DNA of 64,000 bases. Origin: Lysobacteraceae bacterium P (GTDB lineage Bacteria > Pseudomonadota > Gammaproteobacteria > Xanthomonadales > Xanthomonadaceae). Shown piece after piece: positions 51,671 to 59,899 of this stretch. Numbering within the stretch: the stretch's first letter is position 1; each line of letters begins with the position of its first letter. The notes under the pieces were generated by a model. That model did no database searches and was not told the origin of the DNA. It saw only the letters and a list, made by a program, of their open reading frames with translations. The stretch is taken from the NCBI GenBank assembly GCA_005503055.1, contig SCOX01000016.1, forward strand, positions 1-64,000, in the 5' to 3' direction. The position numbers were made by a program, and so were the translations under genes.

Positions 51671-52816
51671 ATGACCACCCGCCGTGACCTGCTCAAGTTC
51701 AGTGCGCTCGCCGCCGCCGCGGCCGCGCTGCCATCGGTTGCGTTTGCGCGCGACGCCAAGCCCGTCGGGCGAGCCGCCAAGCCGCTCAACATCCTCATCC
51801 TGGGCGGCACCGGTTTCACCGGCCCGTTCCAGGTGAACTATGCGCTCGCGCGCGGGCACAAGGTGACGCTGTTCAATCGCGGCAAGCGGCCGTCGCCGGA
51901 GTGGCCGGGTGAGGTGGAGCAACTGTTCGGCGATCGCAACACCGGCGACCTCAAGTCGCTGCAAGGGCGCAAGTGGGATGTGTGCATCGACAACCCCACC
52001 AGCCTGCCGTTCTGGGTGCGCGATGCCGGCAAGGTGCTGGCCGGAAACGTCGGGCATTACCTCTTCATCTCCACCATCTCGGTGTATGCCGATGGCAGCA
52101 GGCCCGGCATCGACGAGGACGATGCGCTCGCGGTCTACAAGGGCAAGGACGCGATGGCCGAGACGCAGGAGGCGTTGCGCGCCGACCTCGAGAATCTGTA
52201 TGGCCCCCTCAAGGCGTTGAGCGAGGCCGAGACGCGCAAGCAGTTCGGCGAACGCGTGACGATCGTGCGCCCGGGCTACATCGTCGGCCCCCGAGACGAG
52301 ACCGACCGCTTCACCTATTGGCCGCATCGCGTCGCCCAGGGCGGCGAAATGCTGGTGCCCGGCGACGGTACCGATCCGGTGCAGCTCATCGACGGCCGCG
52401 ACCTGGGCGAATGGATGATCCGGCTGGCGGAGGCGGGCACGCTGGGCACGTTCAACGCCGTCGGCCCGAAGATGCCGTTGACGATGGATGCGATGTTGCG
52501 GACCTGCCAGACCGTGACGGGCGCGAAGCCAACCTACACGCACGTCACCTCGGAGTTCCTCGAAGCGCAGAAAGCGCCCGAACTGCCCATCTGGGTGTCG
52601 AGCAAGAGCGGCCCGTATGCGGGCTACGGAGCGGTCAGCAACGCGCGTGCGATCCGGGCCGGACTCACCTATCGCCCGCTCGAAACCACCGTGACCGATC
52701 TGCTTGCCTGGTTCCGCAGCCAACCGGCCGAACGCCAGGCCACGCTGCGCGCCGGCCTCACCCGCGAACAGGAAGCGGAACTGCTCAAGGCGTGGCACGC
52801 GCGCAAGGGTGCGTAG
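51671..52816 (+). CDS. Tat-exported NAD-dependent epimerase/dehydratase family protein
   Basis: A 381-aa protein with a twin-arginine signal (MTTRRDLLKFSALAAAAAAL), followed by a Rossmann NAD(P)-binding motif LGGTGFTG near residues 45-52. Further SDR features are the TISVYADG segment and a VTIVRPGYIVGP motif downstream. It belongs to the extended short-chain dehydrogenase/epimerase superfamily, but it is exported, which is unusual for that fold. The catalytic Tyr-x3-Lys is not clear; YKGKD may not be equivalent. Possibly an isoflavone-reductase-like or sugar-modifying enzyme in the periplasm. Confidence 0.8.
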   Translation: MTTRRDLLKFSALAAAAAALPSVAFARDAKPVGRAAKPLNILILGGTGFTGPFQVNYALARGHKVTLFNRGKRPSPEWPGEVEQLFGDRNTGDLKSLQGRKWDVCIDNPTSLPFWVRDAGKVLAGNVGHYLFISTISVYADGSRPGIDEDDALAVYKGKDAMAETQEALRADLENLYGPLKALSEAETRKQFGERVTIVRPGYIVGPRDETDRFTYWPHRVAQGGEMLVPGDGTDPVQLIDGRDLGEWMIRLAEAGTLGTFNAVGPKMPLTMDAMLRTCQTVTGAKPTYTHVTSEFLEAQKAPELPIWVSSKSGPYAGYGAVSNARAIRAGLTYRPLETTVTDLLAWFRSQPAERQATLRAGLTREQEAELLKAWHARKGA

Positions 52817-52836
52817 CGAGTCGGCCGTGCGGCGCG

Positions 52837-52906
52837 ATGTCATTGCGCCGCTCTCTCCGGCGGGCATGACGTGCCGTGCAATGCGCTTCGCTAGTTGCAC
52901 CTACGC
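52837..52906 (+). repeat. Second intergenic repeat family, copy 1
   Basis: ATGTCATTGCGCCGCTCTCT…CGTGCAATGCGCTTCGC…TTGCACCTACG. It shares most of its sequence with the copy at 54121-54189. It is unrelated in sequence to the A/B repeat. About 70 bp, directly after a stop codon. Confidence 0.7.
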
Positions 52907-52912
52907 TGTGCT

Positions 52913-52944
52913 GGTAGTGTCTGCTTCGAGCCAAAGTGGTCATG
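52913..52944 (+). repeat. Repeat unit R28 (decayed half)
   Basis: GTAGTGTCTGCTTCGAGCCA with AAGTGGTCATG, a weak B-like half just before the broken gene at 52984. Confidence 0.5.
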
Positions 52945-52983
52945 CGTGATTCGTTTCGTTGTTGGAACCAACAGGGAAGGGGC

Positions 52984-53275
52984 ATGGTCGCAAGCAGCAA
53001 CCTAGTACCTAGGTTCGGGATTGGCGCCGTCCTCGCATTCTTCATATACGCGACCGCATTTGTTCCAGAACGGCGCGACTGGCGGACCTGTCGAGGTCTT
53101 CGGGATTGTTGGTGCAGGTCTGATGTATCTGGCCATCCTGATGACGATTGCGACCACCTTTGTGTCTGCCCTCCGCGCATTTCGCTCTGGCAGTTGGGCA
53201 TGGTTCGTGGCCGTCATCCTGATATGGCCGGCCACTTACGTGTATGCGCTAGTCGTAAACCGGACGAGTAGCTAG
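52984..53275 (+). pseudogene. Small membrane protein with a frameshift (cassette 18)
   Basis: From ATG 52984 (AAGGGG upstream) one frame gives a first membrane helix, FGIGAVLAFFIYATAFVP. At about 53060-53075 the coding pattern passes to the next frame, with NGATGGPVEVFGIVGAGLMYLAILMTIAT and AWFVAVILIWPATYVYALVV as further helices, and a TAG at 53275. A single-base change would restore one protein of about 97 residues with three helices. It lies between repeats R28 and R26, the same cassette layout as elsewhere. Confidence 0.55.
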
Positions 53276-53290
53276 AGGCAGCCGGCGGGT

Positions 53291-53369
53291 GACCGCTTCT
53301 GGCCGATAGCGGACCTTCGGTGAGGACAGCGACGTTTGCGAGTGTCCGCTTCCGACCGATGGCGAACGT
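53291..53369 (+). repeat. Repeat unit R26 (A and B halves)
   Basis: A half ACCGCTTCTGGCCGATAGCG with GACC; B half GAGTGTCCGCTTCCGACCGA with GGCGAACG. + orientation; the B half is shorter and slightly decayed. Confidence 0.8.
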
Positions 53370-53454
53370 CCTCAGGCCGTGCGAAGCGAGTCCGTACGCT
53401 GCCAACACGTCGGCTCTCCATCCGAACTCCTTTCCCGCTACTCGGGACACCCCG

Positions 53455-54117
53455 ATGAAACCCTGGCTGCTGCTCCTGCTTGCCGTCATCAGTCCGGTCC
53501 ACGCCGGCACCGTCGTGACGGACGTGCCCGAATCGCCCGACGCAACGAAATTCCATCTGATCTACCTGCACGGGCGCATCATCGAGAACGCCGGGCCGCG
53601 GCCGACCGATCCGCGTTTCGGGCTGTACGACTATCCCGCGATCCTCGATGCGTTGTCGTCGCGTGGAGCAGTCGTGATCTCGGCGCAGCGGGCCGGCGGA
53701 ACGGACGTGAACCGCTACGCCGGTGTGGTTGTCTCGCAGGTCGAAACGCTGATCGAGCGCGGCGTGCCGCCGAAGAACGTGGTGGTCGTCGGCTTCTCGA
53801 AAGGCGGCGCCATCGCCACGCGCGTGTCGAGTTTCCTGAGGCGTCAGGACGTGCGCTTCGTCCTGCTTGCCGCGTGTCCGCGCGAGCCGGCGCCGCCGTC
53901 GTTGCGGTTCACCGGTCAGGTGCTGTCGATCTTCGAGACGAGCGACACACTGGGCGGAAGCTGCCGGCCGATCGCGGAACAACAGGAGCGACCGGTATCT
54001 TTCAAGGAGATCCCGCTCTCCACCGGCAAGATGCACGGCGCGTTCTATCTGCCGCTCTCCGCGTGGGTCGATCCGGTGCTGGATTGGGTGCACGAACGGG
54101 GCTCGACCAGCCCGTAG
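53455..54117 (+). CDS. Exported alpha/beta hydrolase
   Basis: A 220-aa protein with a clear signal peptide (MKPWLLLLLAVISPVHAG). The nucleophile elbow VVVVGFSKGGAIATR has Ser115. A further catalytic His probably lies in KMHGAFYLP near the end, and SIFETSDTLGGSC may hold the Asp. It should be periplasmic. The start at 53455 is defined by the signal peptide; the longer upstream frame is not credible. It lies downstream of repeat R26, but no repeat follows its stop directly. Confidence 0.75.
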   Translation: MKPWLLLLLAVISPVHAGTVVTDVPESPDATKFHLIYLHGRIIENAGPRPTDPRFGLYDYPAILDALSSRGAVVISAQRAGGTDVNRYAGVVVSQVETLIERGVPPKNVVVVGFSKGGAIATRVSSFLRRQDVRFVLLAACPREPAPPSLRFTGQVLSIFETSDTLGGSCRPIAEQQERPVSFKEIPLSTGKMHGAFYLPLSAWVDPVLDWVHERGSTSP

Positions 54118-54120
54118 GCA

Positions 54121-54189
54121 ATGTCATTGCGCCGTTCTCTTCGGCGTCGTGACGTGCGGTGCAATGCGCTTCGCTTATCGCACCCTACG
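54121..54189 (+). repeat. Second intergenic repeat family, copy 2
   Basis: ATGTCATTGCGCCGTTCTCT…GGTGCAATGCGCTTCGC…TCGCACCCTACG, matching copy 1 at 52837-52906. It starts three bases after a stop codon, as copy 1 starts close behind a stop. Confidence 0.7.
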
Positions 54190-54224
54190 ACTCTGCGGCT
54201 GGAAGACAGGCGCCATGGGCCACG

Positions 54225-54767
54225 TTACCCGCCAATCACATGGACCTTGGGCTTTCCGTCGACCTGCTCGAACCGGAATCGATAGGTCAGGGTGACCGCC
54301 TGCGGAATGCTCTTGCCGCCGTCGCAGCTGGCGGTGACCCGTTCCTTGTCTTTCGCATTACGGAAGACACAGCGCAGTGCGGGGTCGAATTTCCAGGTCC
54401 TGGCCGCCGTTTCCGACGCGACCACGAAGTCGGGTTCCGCATCCGTGGCACAGAACCCCGAGGCCGGCGCCTTGGCAACGACGGTCACGGCGCCCTTTTC
54501 GTCGATGCCCACCCGCAGACACACCGTACGCGGCGGCAAGTGCTGGCCGAGCAGGTTCTGCGGGTAGCTGGGATGGGCGTTCTTCATGTCGTCCAGCGGC
54601 ATCAGGAACGACTCGTTGTCCGCCAGGACCATGCGATCGCTTTTGCCGGCGGTGCCGGCCACCGGCGCCGGGGCCGATGTCGCCGCCGCCACGGTCTGCG
54701 CGTTCGCCAATGCTGCGTAGCCACAGAGCGCGGCCGCGGTGCATCCCAGCGTCATCCACTTGGTCAT
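54225..54767 (-). CDS. Exported protein with a TonB C-terminal-like domain
   Basis: A 180-aa protein with a signal peptide (LGCTAAALCGYAALANAQ) and an Ala/Pro linker. It is followed by a domain with PSYPQNLLGQHLPPRTVCLRVGIDEKGAVTVVAKAPASG, typical of TonB C-terminal (energy transducer) domains. The end is LTYRFRFEQVDGKPKVHVIGG. It lacks the membrane anchor and X-Pro repeats of TonB itself, so it probably acts as a periplasmic TonB-like domain. Cysteines in the pattern TVCLRV, GFCATD, LRCVF and ASCDGG could form disulfides. The ATG 54767 has GGAGAG upstream. Confidence 0.7.
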   Translation of the reverse strand: MTKWMTLGCTAAALCGYAALANAQTVAAATSAPAPVAGTAGKSDRMVLADNESFLMPLDDMKNAHPSYPQNLLGQHLPPRTVCLRVGIDEKGAVTVVAKAPASGFCATDAEPDFVVASETAARTWKFDPALRCVFRNAKDKERVTASCDGGKSIPQAVTLTYRFRFEQVDGKPKVHVIGG

Positions 54768-54990
54768 CGTTTCTCTCCGTTTGGTGGCGTGGGGCGGGTT
54801 GCGCCAACGCGGCGTGCGCTCTCGGGGAACCAGCTCCCCGGCGGCTACTCGTATAGAGCCGAACGCAACGGGATCTTCCTTTCCGGCCACGGACGCAGCC
54901 AATACAGCGGTCCTGTTGGACAGGGCCACTTTGGCCGCGCCTCGGCGGTGACCCGGTCGAAAGCGGGCGGCGGCGATCAGCCGGGGGGTG

Positions 54991-55830
54991 TCATCGGAGC
55001 GCCTGCACGAGCACCTGCAGGGTGTCGCGCGAACGCCGGTCACTGAGCGCGCTGTACAGCATCACGTCCTGCGGGGGGATCGACGGCAGCGAGGCGACGC
55101 CGCTGACGTCCACCGCGCCGGCAGGCACGGCGCGTCTCGCCAGCACCGCCACCGCCAGCCCTCCGGTGGCAGCGGCGCCCAGGATGGCGGCTCCCTTGCC
55201 GACGAAGACCTCGTCCCAGGCGATTCCGGCCCTGTCCAGCGCGCCGATCGCCGCTGCGCGGATCCGGCAGGATTCTCCTTGCGTGGCCAGCGGCAATGGC
55301 TTGCCGGCAAGCGGTCTCCACCCCGTGGCGGCAAACCACGAGAAATCCTCGACGAACGCGGCCTTGCCTTGCTTGCGCCGATCATCCGGGCGCAGCACCA
55401 GGGCCGCATCCAGCTCGCCCTGCTCGTAGGCACGCATCAATTCCTGCGTGCCGCCGATCCGCATCTCGATCCGCAGTCCGGCGTCGTGGTCGTGAATGCG
55501 GCGCAGCAGGGACGGCAATTCGCTGCCGATCAGCATGTGGTTGATGCCGACGACCAGTCGACGTTGCTCTGTTTCGAACGCAGCGACGGCGATGTCATGG
55601 CTGGAAATCAGGTCCCGTGCTGCCCCGAGGAAGGCCAGCCCCTCGGCGGACAGGCGAACCTGTCGTGGCGTTCGTTCCAGCAGACGGCGTCCCAGTTGTT
55701 CCTCGAGCCGACGCAGCTTCAGGCTGACGGCGGACTGGGTGATGCCCAGCGCATCTGCCGCGCGGGTGAAGCTCTGAAACTCCGCGGCAAGAACGAAGGC
55801 CTTCACGGCGCCGATGTCGAGCGTTTCCAT
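54991..55830 (-). CDS. LysR family transcriptional regulator
   Basis: A 279-aa LysR regulator. The helix-turn-helix lies at residues ~1-60 (AVKAFVLAAEFQSFTRAADALGITQSAVSLKLRRLEEQLG). The effector domain follows (RRLVVGINHMLIGSELPSLLRR…). It is divergent from the lipocalin-like gene at 55941, with 110 bp between starts, and that gene is its likely target. LysR proteins act as ligand-responsive activators or repressors. Length and motifs are normal. Confidence 0.9.
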   Translation of the reverse strand: METLDIGAVKAFVLAAEFQSFTRAADALGITQSAVSLKLRRLEEQLGRRLLERTPRQVRLSAEGLAFLGAARDLISSHDIAVAAFETEQRRLVVGINHMLIGSELPSLLRRIHDHDAGLRIEMRIGGTQELMRAYEQGELDAALVLRPDDRRKQGKAAFVEDFSWFAATGWRPLAGKPLPLATQGESCRIRAAAIGALDRAGIAWDEVFVGKGAAILGAAATGGLAVAVLARRAVPAGAVDVSGVASLPSIPPQDVMLYSALSDRRSRDTLQVLVQALR

Positions 55831-55940
55831 GGCGGCATCATTCGATATTGAAATGACAGATACAAGCGTGGATTGGTGTTCATTATCATTAAAGCGGCCT
55901 AGCCTGTCCCTCGTGATGGTTCAACCGCAGGAGGATTCCC

Positions 55941-56435
55941 ATGAGGCCCTTGATCGGCATAACCCTGGCGATGCTGGCCGGATTGGCGGCGCGAGACGCT
56001 TCTTCATTCGAGCAGGCGTCGCCGTTGCGCGGGACGTGGACGCTGGTCGCGGCAGACAAGATCCTGCCGGGTGGCGGGCTGGCGCGCGACTACGGCGAGC
56101 ATCCCAAGGGCAGGCTCGTCGTGGACGGCCACGGCCGCTACTCGTTGCAGATCTTCAAATCCGAACGCCAACGTTTCGCCACCGACAGCAAGGCCGATGG
56201 CAGCGCAGAAGAATTCAAGTCCGCGGCGATGGGCAGCAGCACGCATTACGGCACGGTAGCGATCGACAGCAAGGAGAACCTGCTCGTGTTCGCGATCGAA
56301 GGCTCCTCTTTCCCCAACTGGGAAGGCACGGTGCAGAAGCGTCAGTACGAGCTCGACGGCGACAAGCTGAGCTACCGCGTTCCACCCCGCGGCGACGGGA
56401 GCATTCCCGTCTCGGTATGGCACCGGCTCGAATGA
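55941..56435 (+). CDS. Exported lipocalin-like domain protein
   Basis: A 164-aa protein with a signal segment (MRPLIGITLAMLAGLAARDASS). It is followed by a lipocalin-like fold with LRGTWTLVAADKI at its start, GRLVVDGHGRYSLQIFKSERQRF, and HYGTVAIDSKENLLVFAIEGSSFPNWEGT. The GTWxL motif is typical of lipocalin-like domains (PF13924-type). It probably binds a small hydrophobic ligand in the periplasm. Divergent from the LysR gene. Confidence 0.75.
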   Translation: MRPLIGITLAMLAGLAARDASSFEQASPLRGTWTLVAADKILPGGGLARDYGEHPKGRLVVDGHGRYSLQIFKSERQRFATDSKADGSAEEFKSAAMGSSTHYGTVAIDSKENLLVFAIEGSSFPNWEGTVQKRQYELDGDKLSYRVPPRGDGSIPVSVWHRLE

Positions 56436-56502
56436 CTCCGGATACGCGCAAGGGTGCGTAGGCGGTTGTACGCTTCACAACGGTGTTGGATTGGAGCGGG
56501 GC

Positions 56503-56862
56503 ATGGATTGAAAGGCACTGGGCTACGGAGTGGCCGCGTTCGTCGTGGGCTACGTCGTGTTGGTCATGGTGGGCAGCACGATGACGGCCGGTGGCAGCGG
56601 TTCAGGGATGCTGGTCCAGATCGTGGGCAATCTGATGCCGGTGGTGGCAGGCTTCGTGGCGGCTAGAAGGGCGTCGCGTTGGCGAGTCGCGTACGGCATC
56701 GTGGGCGGGGCGATTGGCGTGGTTCCCATGATGCTGCTCACGATGCTCTTCATTCCGGGAGCTTCGCCAGACGGGGCTTTCATCATTGTCCTGAGCTACG
56801 CGATGTTGGCTGCCCTGGGCGCGATCCTTGGCAAACACATCGGCCAGAACGTCGGTCCCTGA
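56503..56862 (+). pseudogene. Small membrane protein, probable nonsense codon near the start
   Basis: The ATG at 56503 is preceded by GGAGCGGGG, the best local ribosome binding site, but codon 3 is TGA (56509-56511). The frame then continues as KALGYGVAAFVVGYVVLVMVG with two or more membrane helices (MLLTMLFIPGA, FIIVLSYAMLAALGAILG) to the TGA at 56862. A Trp codon (TGG) changed to TGA would restore a 119-aa protein. Translation from GTG 56530 could still give a 110-aa product. Unknown family. Confidence 0.55.
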
Positions 56863-57056
56863 CCGCGCCCAGTCCCGTAGCCTGGATCAAGAGGGCAGCG
56901 CAGTCCGGGCAAGCGAAGCGCACCCGGATTCGATCGCGCCGCTGCGCGAACCTCACTGCAATCCCGGCGCCAGCCCCATACGCAGGCGCGGCCTCGGCCT
57001 GCGCACGGTGTGGTGGCATAAACTGGGCGGCCCCACGCAGCAGACCGGCGCGCCCC

Positions 57057-57527
57057 ATGATCACCAACGACGTCCTGCGCAGCATCCGCTACATGCTGGA
57101 TCTCAGCGATCAGCGCGTCGTGGAGATCGCCCGGCTGGCCGATCCGGCGTTCGTGCTCGACAAGGCCGACGTGCAGGCATTCCTGCGCCGGGAAGACGAT
57201 CCTGACTACGCCGACTGCAGCGACGCCGTGCTCGCGCGTTTCCTCGACGGGCTGGTGGTGTACTGCCGCGGTCGCGACGAGCGCCTGCCGGCGCGGCCGC
57301 CGGAGACGCGCATCACCAACAACGTGGTGCTGAAGAAGCTGCGGGTCGCGTTCGAGCTGAAGGATGTCGACATGCATACGGTGTTCGAATCCGCCGGCTG
57401 GCCGGTGTCCAAGCCGGAACTGACGGCGCTGTTCCGCCAGCCGGGCCACGCCAATTACCGCCCGTGCGGCGACCAGCTGCTGCGCAACTTCCTGAAGGGC
57501 CTGACGAGGCGCGTGCGCGGCGACTGA
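57057..57527 (+). CDS. DUF1456 family protein (YehS-like)
   Basis: A 156-aa protein made of two similar halves, each starting with a TN-x-V-L-x-x-(I/L)R motif (ITNDVLRSIRYMLDLSDQRVVEIAR and ITNNVVLKKLRVAFELKDVDMHTVFE). This is the DUF1456/YehS pattern. The function is unknown. ATG 57057 begins directly with the family motif; the longer frame upstream is a shadow. The following gene (57540) is convergent, only 12 bp away. Confidence 0.85.
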   Translation: MITNDVLRSIRYMLDLSDQRVVEIARLADPAFVLDKADVQAFLRREDDPDYADCSDAVLARFLDGLVVYCRGRDERLPARPPETRITNNVVLKKLRVAFELKDVDMHTVFESAGWPVSKPELTALFRQPGHANYRPCGDQLLRNFLKGLTRRVRGD

Positions 57528-57539
57528 CGCGGCGTCGCG

Positions 57540-58262
57540 TTAGAACCGCACGCCCACCGGCAGATAGCGCCATTGCCCGGGCGGCATCTTCGCCAGCGAC
57601 ACCTTGCCGATACGCAGGCGCCGCATCGCCACCACCCGCAGACCCACCTGCGCGCACATGTCCTGGATCTGACCGGGCTGCACATCCTTGAGGGCGAAAC
57701 GCAGGCGGAACTCGTTCTGCCAGCTGACCTTGCACGGCGCCAGCTCGCGCCCCTGGTAACGCAGGCCGTGGTTGAGGCGGCGCAGGCCGTACGGTGCGAT
57801 CTCGCCGGACACTTCGACGACGAACTCCTGCTCGATCTGTGCGGCGTCTTCGCTGAGCCGGCGCCACACGCGGCCGTCCTGGGTCAGCACCATTAGCCCG
57901 CTCGCCTCCGCGTCCAGCGGCACCAGTGGCGTCAGTCGGACGAAATGGCGTTGCAGCATGCGCACGTCGCTCGGGTCGTCGGCCCAGCGCGTTGCCGGCG
58001 TGACCAGCGCGGCCGCCGGCTGGCGCCCGGCGATCGCATCGAAACCGACCGGCTTGTGAAGCAGTACGGTGGCGGGCTCCGGTGCCTCCAACACGGCGTC
58101 CGGATCCAGCTCGACGTGCTCGTTCGTCACCGGATGCTGGGGCGCCTCGACGACCTGGCCGTCCACCCGCACCCAGCCGTTCTCGATGTAGTGCTCGGCG
58201 TCGGCGCGCGAACACCCGACCAGTTCGGCTACGCGCTTGGAGAGTCGGACGGAATCGGTCAT
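57540..58262 (-). CDS. Pseudouridine synthase, RsuA/RluB/RluF family
   Basis: A 240-aa protein. The N-terminal S4 RNA-binding domain is residues ~4-55 (VRLSKRVAELVGCSRADAEHYIENGWVRVDG). The catalytic Asp is Asp117 in VPLDAEASGLMVLTQDG, where GRLD-x-x-TxGL would be typical, so the motif is partly modified. It makes pseudouridine in rRNA. The start ATG at 58262 is set by the S4 domain. Convergent with the DUF1456 gene. Confidence 0.85.
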   Translation of the reverse strand: MTDSVRLSKRVAELVGCSRADAEHYIENGWVRVDGQVVEAPQHPVTNEHVELDPDAVLEAPEPATVLLHKPVGFDAIAGRQPAAALVTPATRWADDPSDVRMLQRHFVRLTPLVPLDAEASGLMVLTQDGRVWRRLSEDAAQIEQEFVVEVSGEIAPYGLRRLNHGLRYQGRELAPCKVSWQNEFRLRFALKDVQPGQIQDMCAQVGLRVVAMRRLRIGKVSLAKMPPGQWRYLPVGVRF

Positions 58263-58411
58263 GGGGCAGTCTCGGTGGGGGCGGTACTTTCGCACACGTT
58301 GCGATCGCGTACCGGAATGCGGGGCAGGCGCGGATCGGTGTCCGCTCACGTGCAGGGCCACCGTTGGCTTGCGTGTGGCGGGAGGCGCTCCCCGCCGGGC
58401 CGGAGGTTCGC

Positions 58412-58876
58412 ATGGACGTACGTTGGATCACGGCCGCCATGGTCGTCGCACTGGCAACCTGCGTGACAGGCTGCAAGCCGAAGGGCGGTGATGACGAAAG
58501 CCAGCGGCAGGCGCTGGCGCAACAGGCCGATGCCTACAAGCGCGATGCGGCCCAGACGCCGGCACTCACCCCTGCGCGCAAGGCCGAGTTGCAGAAGCTG
58601 GCCGCCAATGTCCGTGCCTGGCAAGCGCGAACCAAACGCGACGACCTGCGCGTGACCGAGGACTCCCACACCGCGCAACGAATCAACGACACCGGCGGCG
58701 GTGGCGGCTGCGAAGACTGCCCCGGCTACCGCATCGACGGCGATCGGATCTGCTTCCTCGAACACGAGGGCGAATGCCCTGCCGACGACGGCAGCGACCT
58801 GCAACTCGGCCGCGTGTGCGTGTACAGCTGCATCTGGATTGGCGCGGATCCGCAACCGGCGCGGAAGGGTTCCTGA
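58412..58876 (+). CDS. Putative lipoprotein with Cys-rich C-terminal half
   Basis: A 154-aa protein with a lipobox VTGC (Cys21) after a signal segment (ITAAMVVALATCVTGC), a coiled, Gln/Ala-rich middle, and a Cys-rich C-terminal region (CEDCPGYRIDGDRICFLEHEGEC, CVYSC). The cysteines suggest disulfide bonds in the periplasm. GGAGG precedes the ATG. It is followed closely by the Mrr-like gene at 58962, and the two may be co-transcribed. Unknown function. Confidence 0.7.
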   Translation: MDVRWITAAMVVALATCVTGCKPKGGDDESQRQALAQQADAYKRDAAQTPALTPARKAELQKLAANVRAWQARTKRDDLRVTEDSHTAQRINDTGGGGGCEDCPGYRIDGDRICFLEHEGECPADDGSDLQLGRVCVYSCIWIGADPQPARKGS

Positions 58877-58961
58877 GCCATCGCCCAGGCAAGCCAAGCG
58901 CGCCGGGGCGAGAGGCCCGGTTAAGATCGCCCCCGACAAGGACTTCCGCAGGGGGCGGACG

Positions 58962-59858
58962 ATGGCACTCAAACCCGTTGCCCGGCGCCACTCCGACGCC
59001 CTCACGCGCGTCGGTTGGGATCAACTGGAAACCCTGCTCGCCGCGTACTACCGCAGCGAGGGCTACGAGGTCGAGCACGTGGGCACGGGCGCCACGGGGG
59101 CAAGCACCGACGGCGGCATCGACCTCAAACTGCGTCGTGGCGAGCAGTACGTCGTCGTGCAGTGCAAGCACTGGAACGCGATGAAAGTGCCGCACAACGC
59201 GGTGCACGAACTGCTCGGACTGATGGTCAACCACGGTGCGACGGGCGCCATCCTGGCGACGAGCGGCGAATTCACCAAGGCCGCCATCGAGGCCGCCACT
59301 CGACAAGGTCACGTCCAGCTGATCGATGGCAACGAGCTGCGCATGATGCTCGGGCCCATCCGCGAGCCGGCGCCGGCGCTCGATGTGCGCATGGCCGGTG
59401 CCGAAGGTGCAGGTGTCACGATCGCCCACCGCGTCGGTGAGCGCTTGCTGTCCGCCGCCGAAGACCGCATCCGCCATGGCGGCGGTGGGCGAGGGGGGCG
59501 CACCGCTACGCGCAGCCCGGCGGTCGTGTTCGCCGTCAGGCTGCTGGCGGTCGTGCTGTTCCTGGCCTTGGTGGCGGTGATGTATGTATTCGTTACACGC
59601 ACCCTCCTGAATACGGTGACGCCCGCCGCGCCGCGCACCACGTCTGCCCCGGTAGCGCCTGCCGCTGCGATTCCGGCTTCCGTGCAGGCGAACGGTCAAC
59701 CCTGCCACGAGATCATCGACGCGCCTTCGGGCACGTACATCGATCACTGCGCACCGGCGTCCAAGCCCTCGACGTCCCCCGCGCAGGCGCACGAGCAGCA
59801 GCGGCGGGCCGAGGAGGCGATGAAGATCATCGCCGATTCGACGCCGGAAGCGTTGTGA
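58962..59858 (+). CDS. Mrr-like nuclease-domain protein with a membrane helix
   Basis: A 298-aa protein. Residues ~15-135 match the restriction-endonuclease-like Mrr catalytic domain (YYRSEGYEVEHVGTGATGASTDGGIDLKLRRGEQYVVVQCKHW), with the PD-(D/E)xK-type Asp in GGIDL and the Q-C-K motif. A hydrophobic helix follows (~residues 188-208, FAVRLLAVVLFLALVAVMYVFV), then a proline/alanine-rich region outside the membrane. Mrr proteins cleave modified DNA in some bacteria; here a role in DNA defence or turnover at the membrane is possible but unproven. The ATG is preceded by AGGGGG. Confidence 0.75.
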   Translation: MALKPVARRHSDALTRVGWDQLETLLAAYYRSEGYEVEHVGTGATGASTDGGIDLKLRRGEQYVVVQCKHWNAMKVPHNAVHELLGLMVNHGATGAILATSGEFTKAAIEAATRQGHVQLIDGNELRMMLGPIREPAPALDVRMAGAEGAGVTIAHRVGERLLSAAEDRIRHGGGGRGGRTATRSPAVVFAVRLLAVVLFLALVAVMYVFVTRTLLNTVTPAAPRTTSAPVAPAAAIPASVQANGQPCHEIIDAPSGTYIDHCAPASKPSTSPAQAHEQQRRAEEAMKIIADSTPEAL

Positions 59859-59899
59859 TCGCAACGGATAATGCAGCGTCGTCGAATCCACCGGCCCCC

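Noticed and set aside
113-53369. CRISPR array or direct-repeat array
   Set aside because: Spacing between repeats is 250-700 bp with coding genes, and the repeats vary in sequence; no short regular spacers exist.
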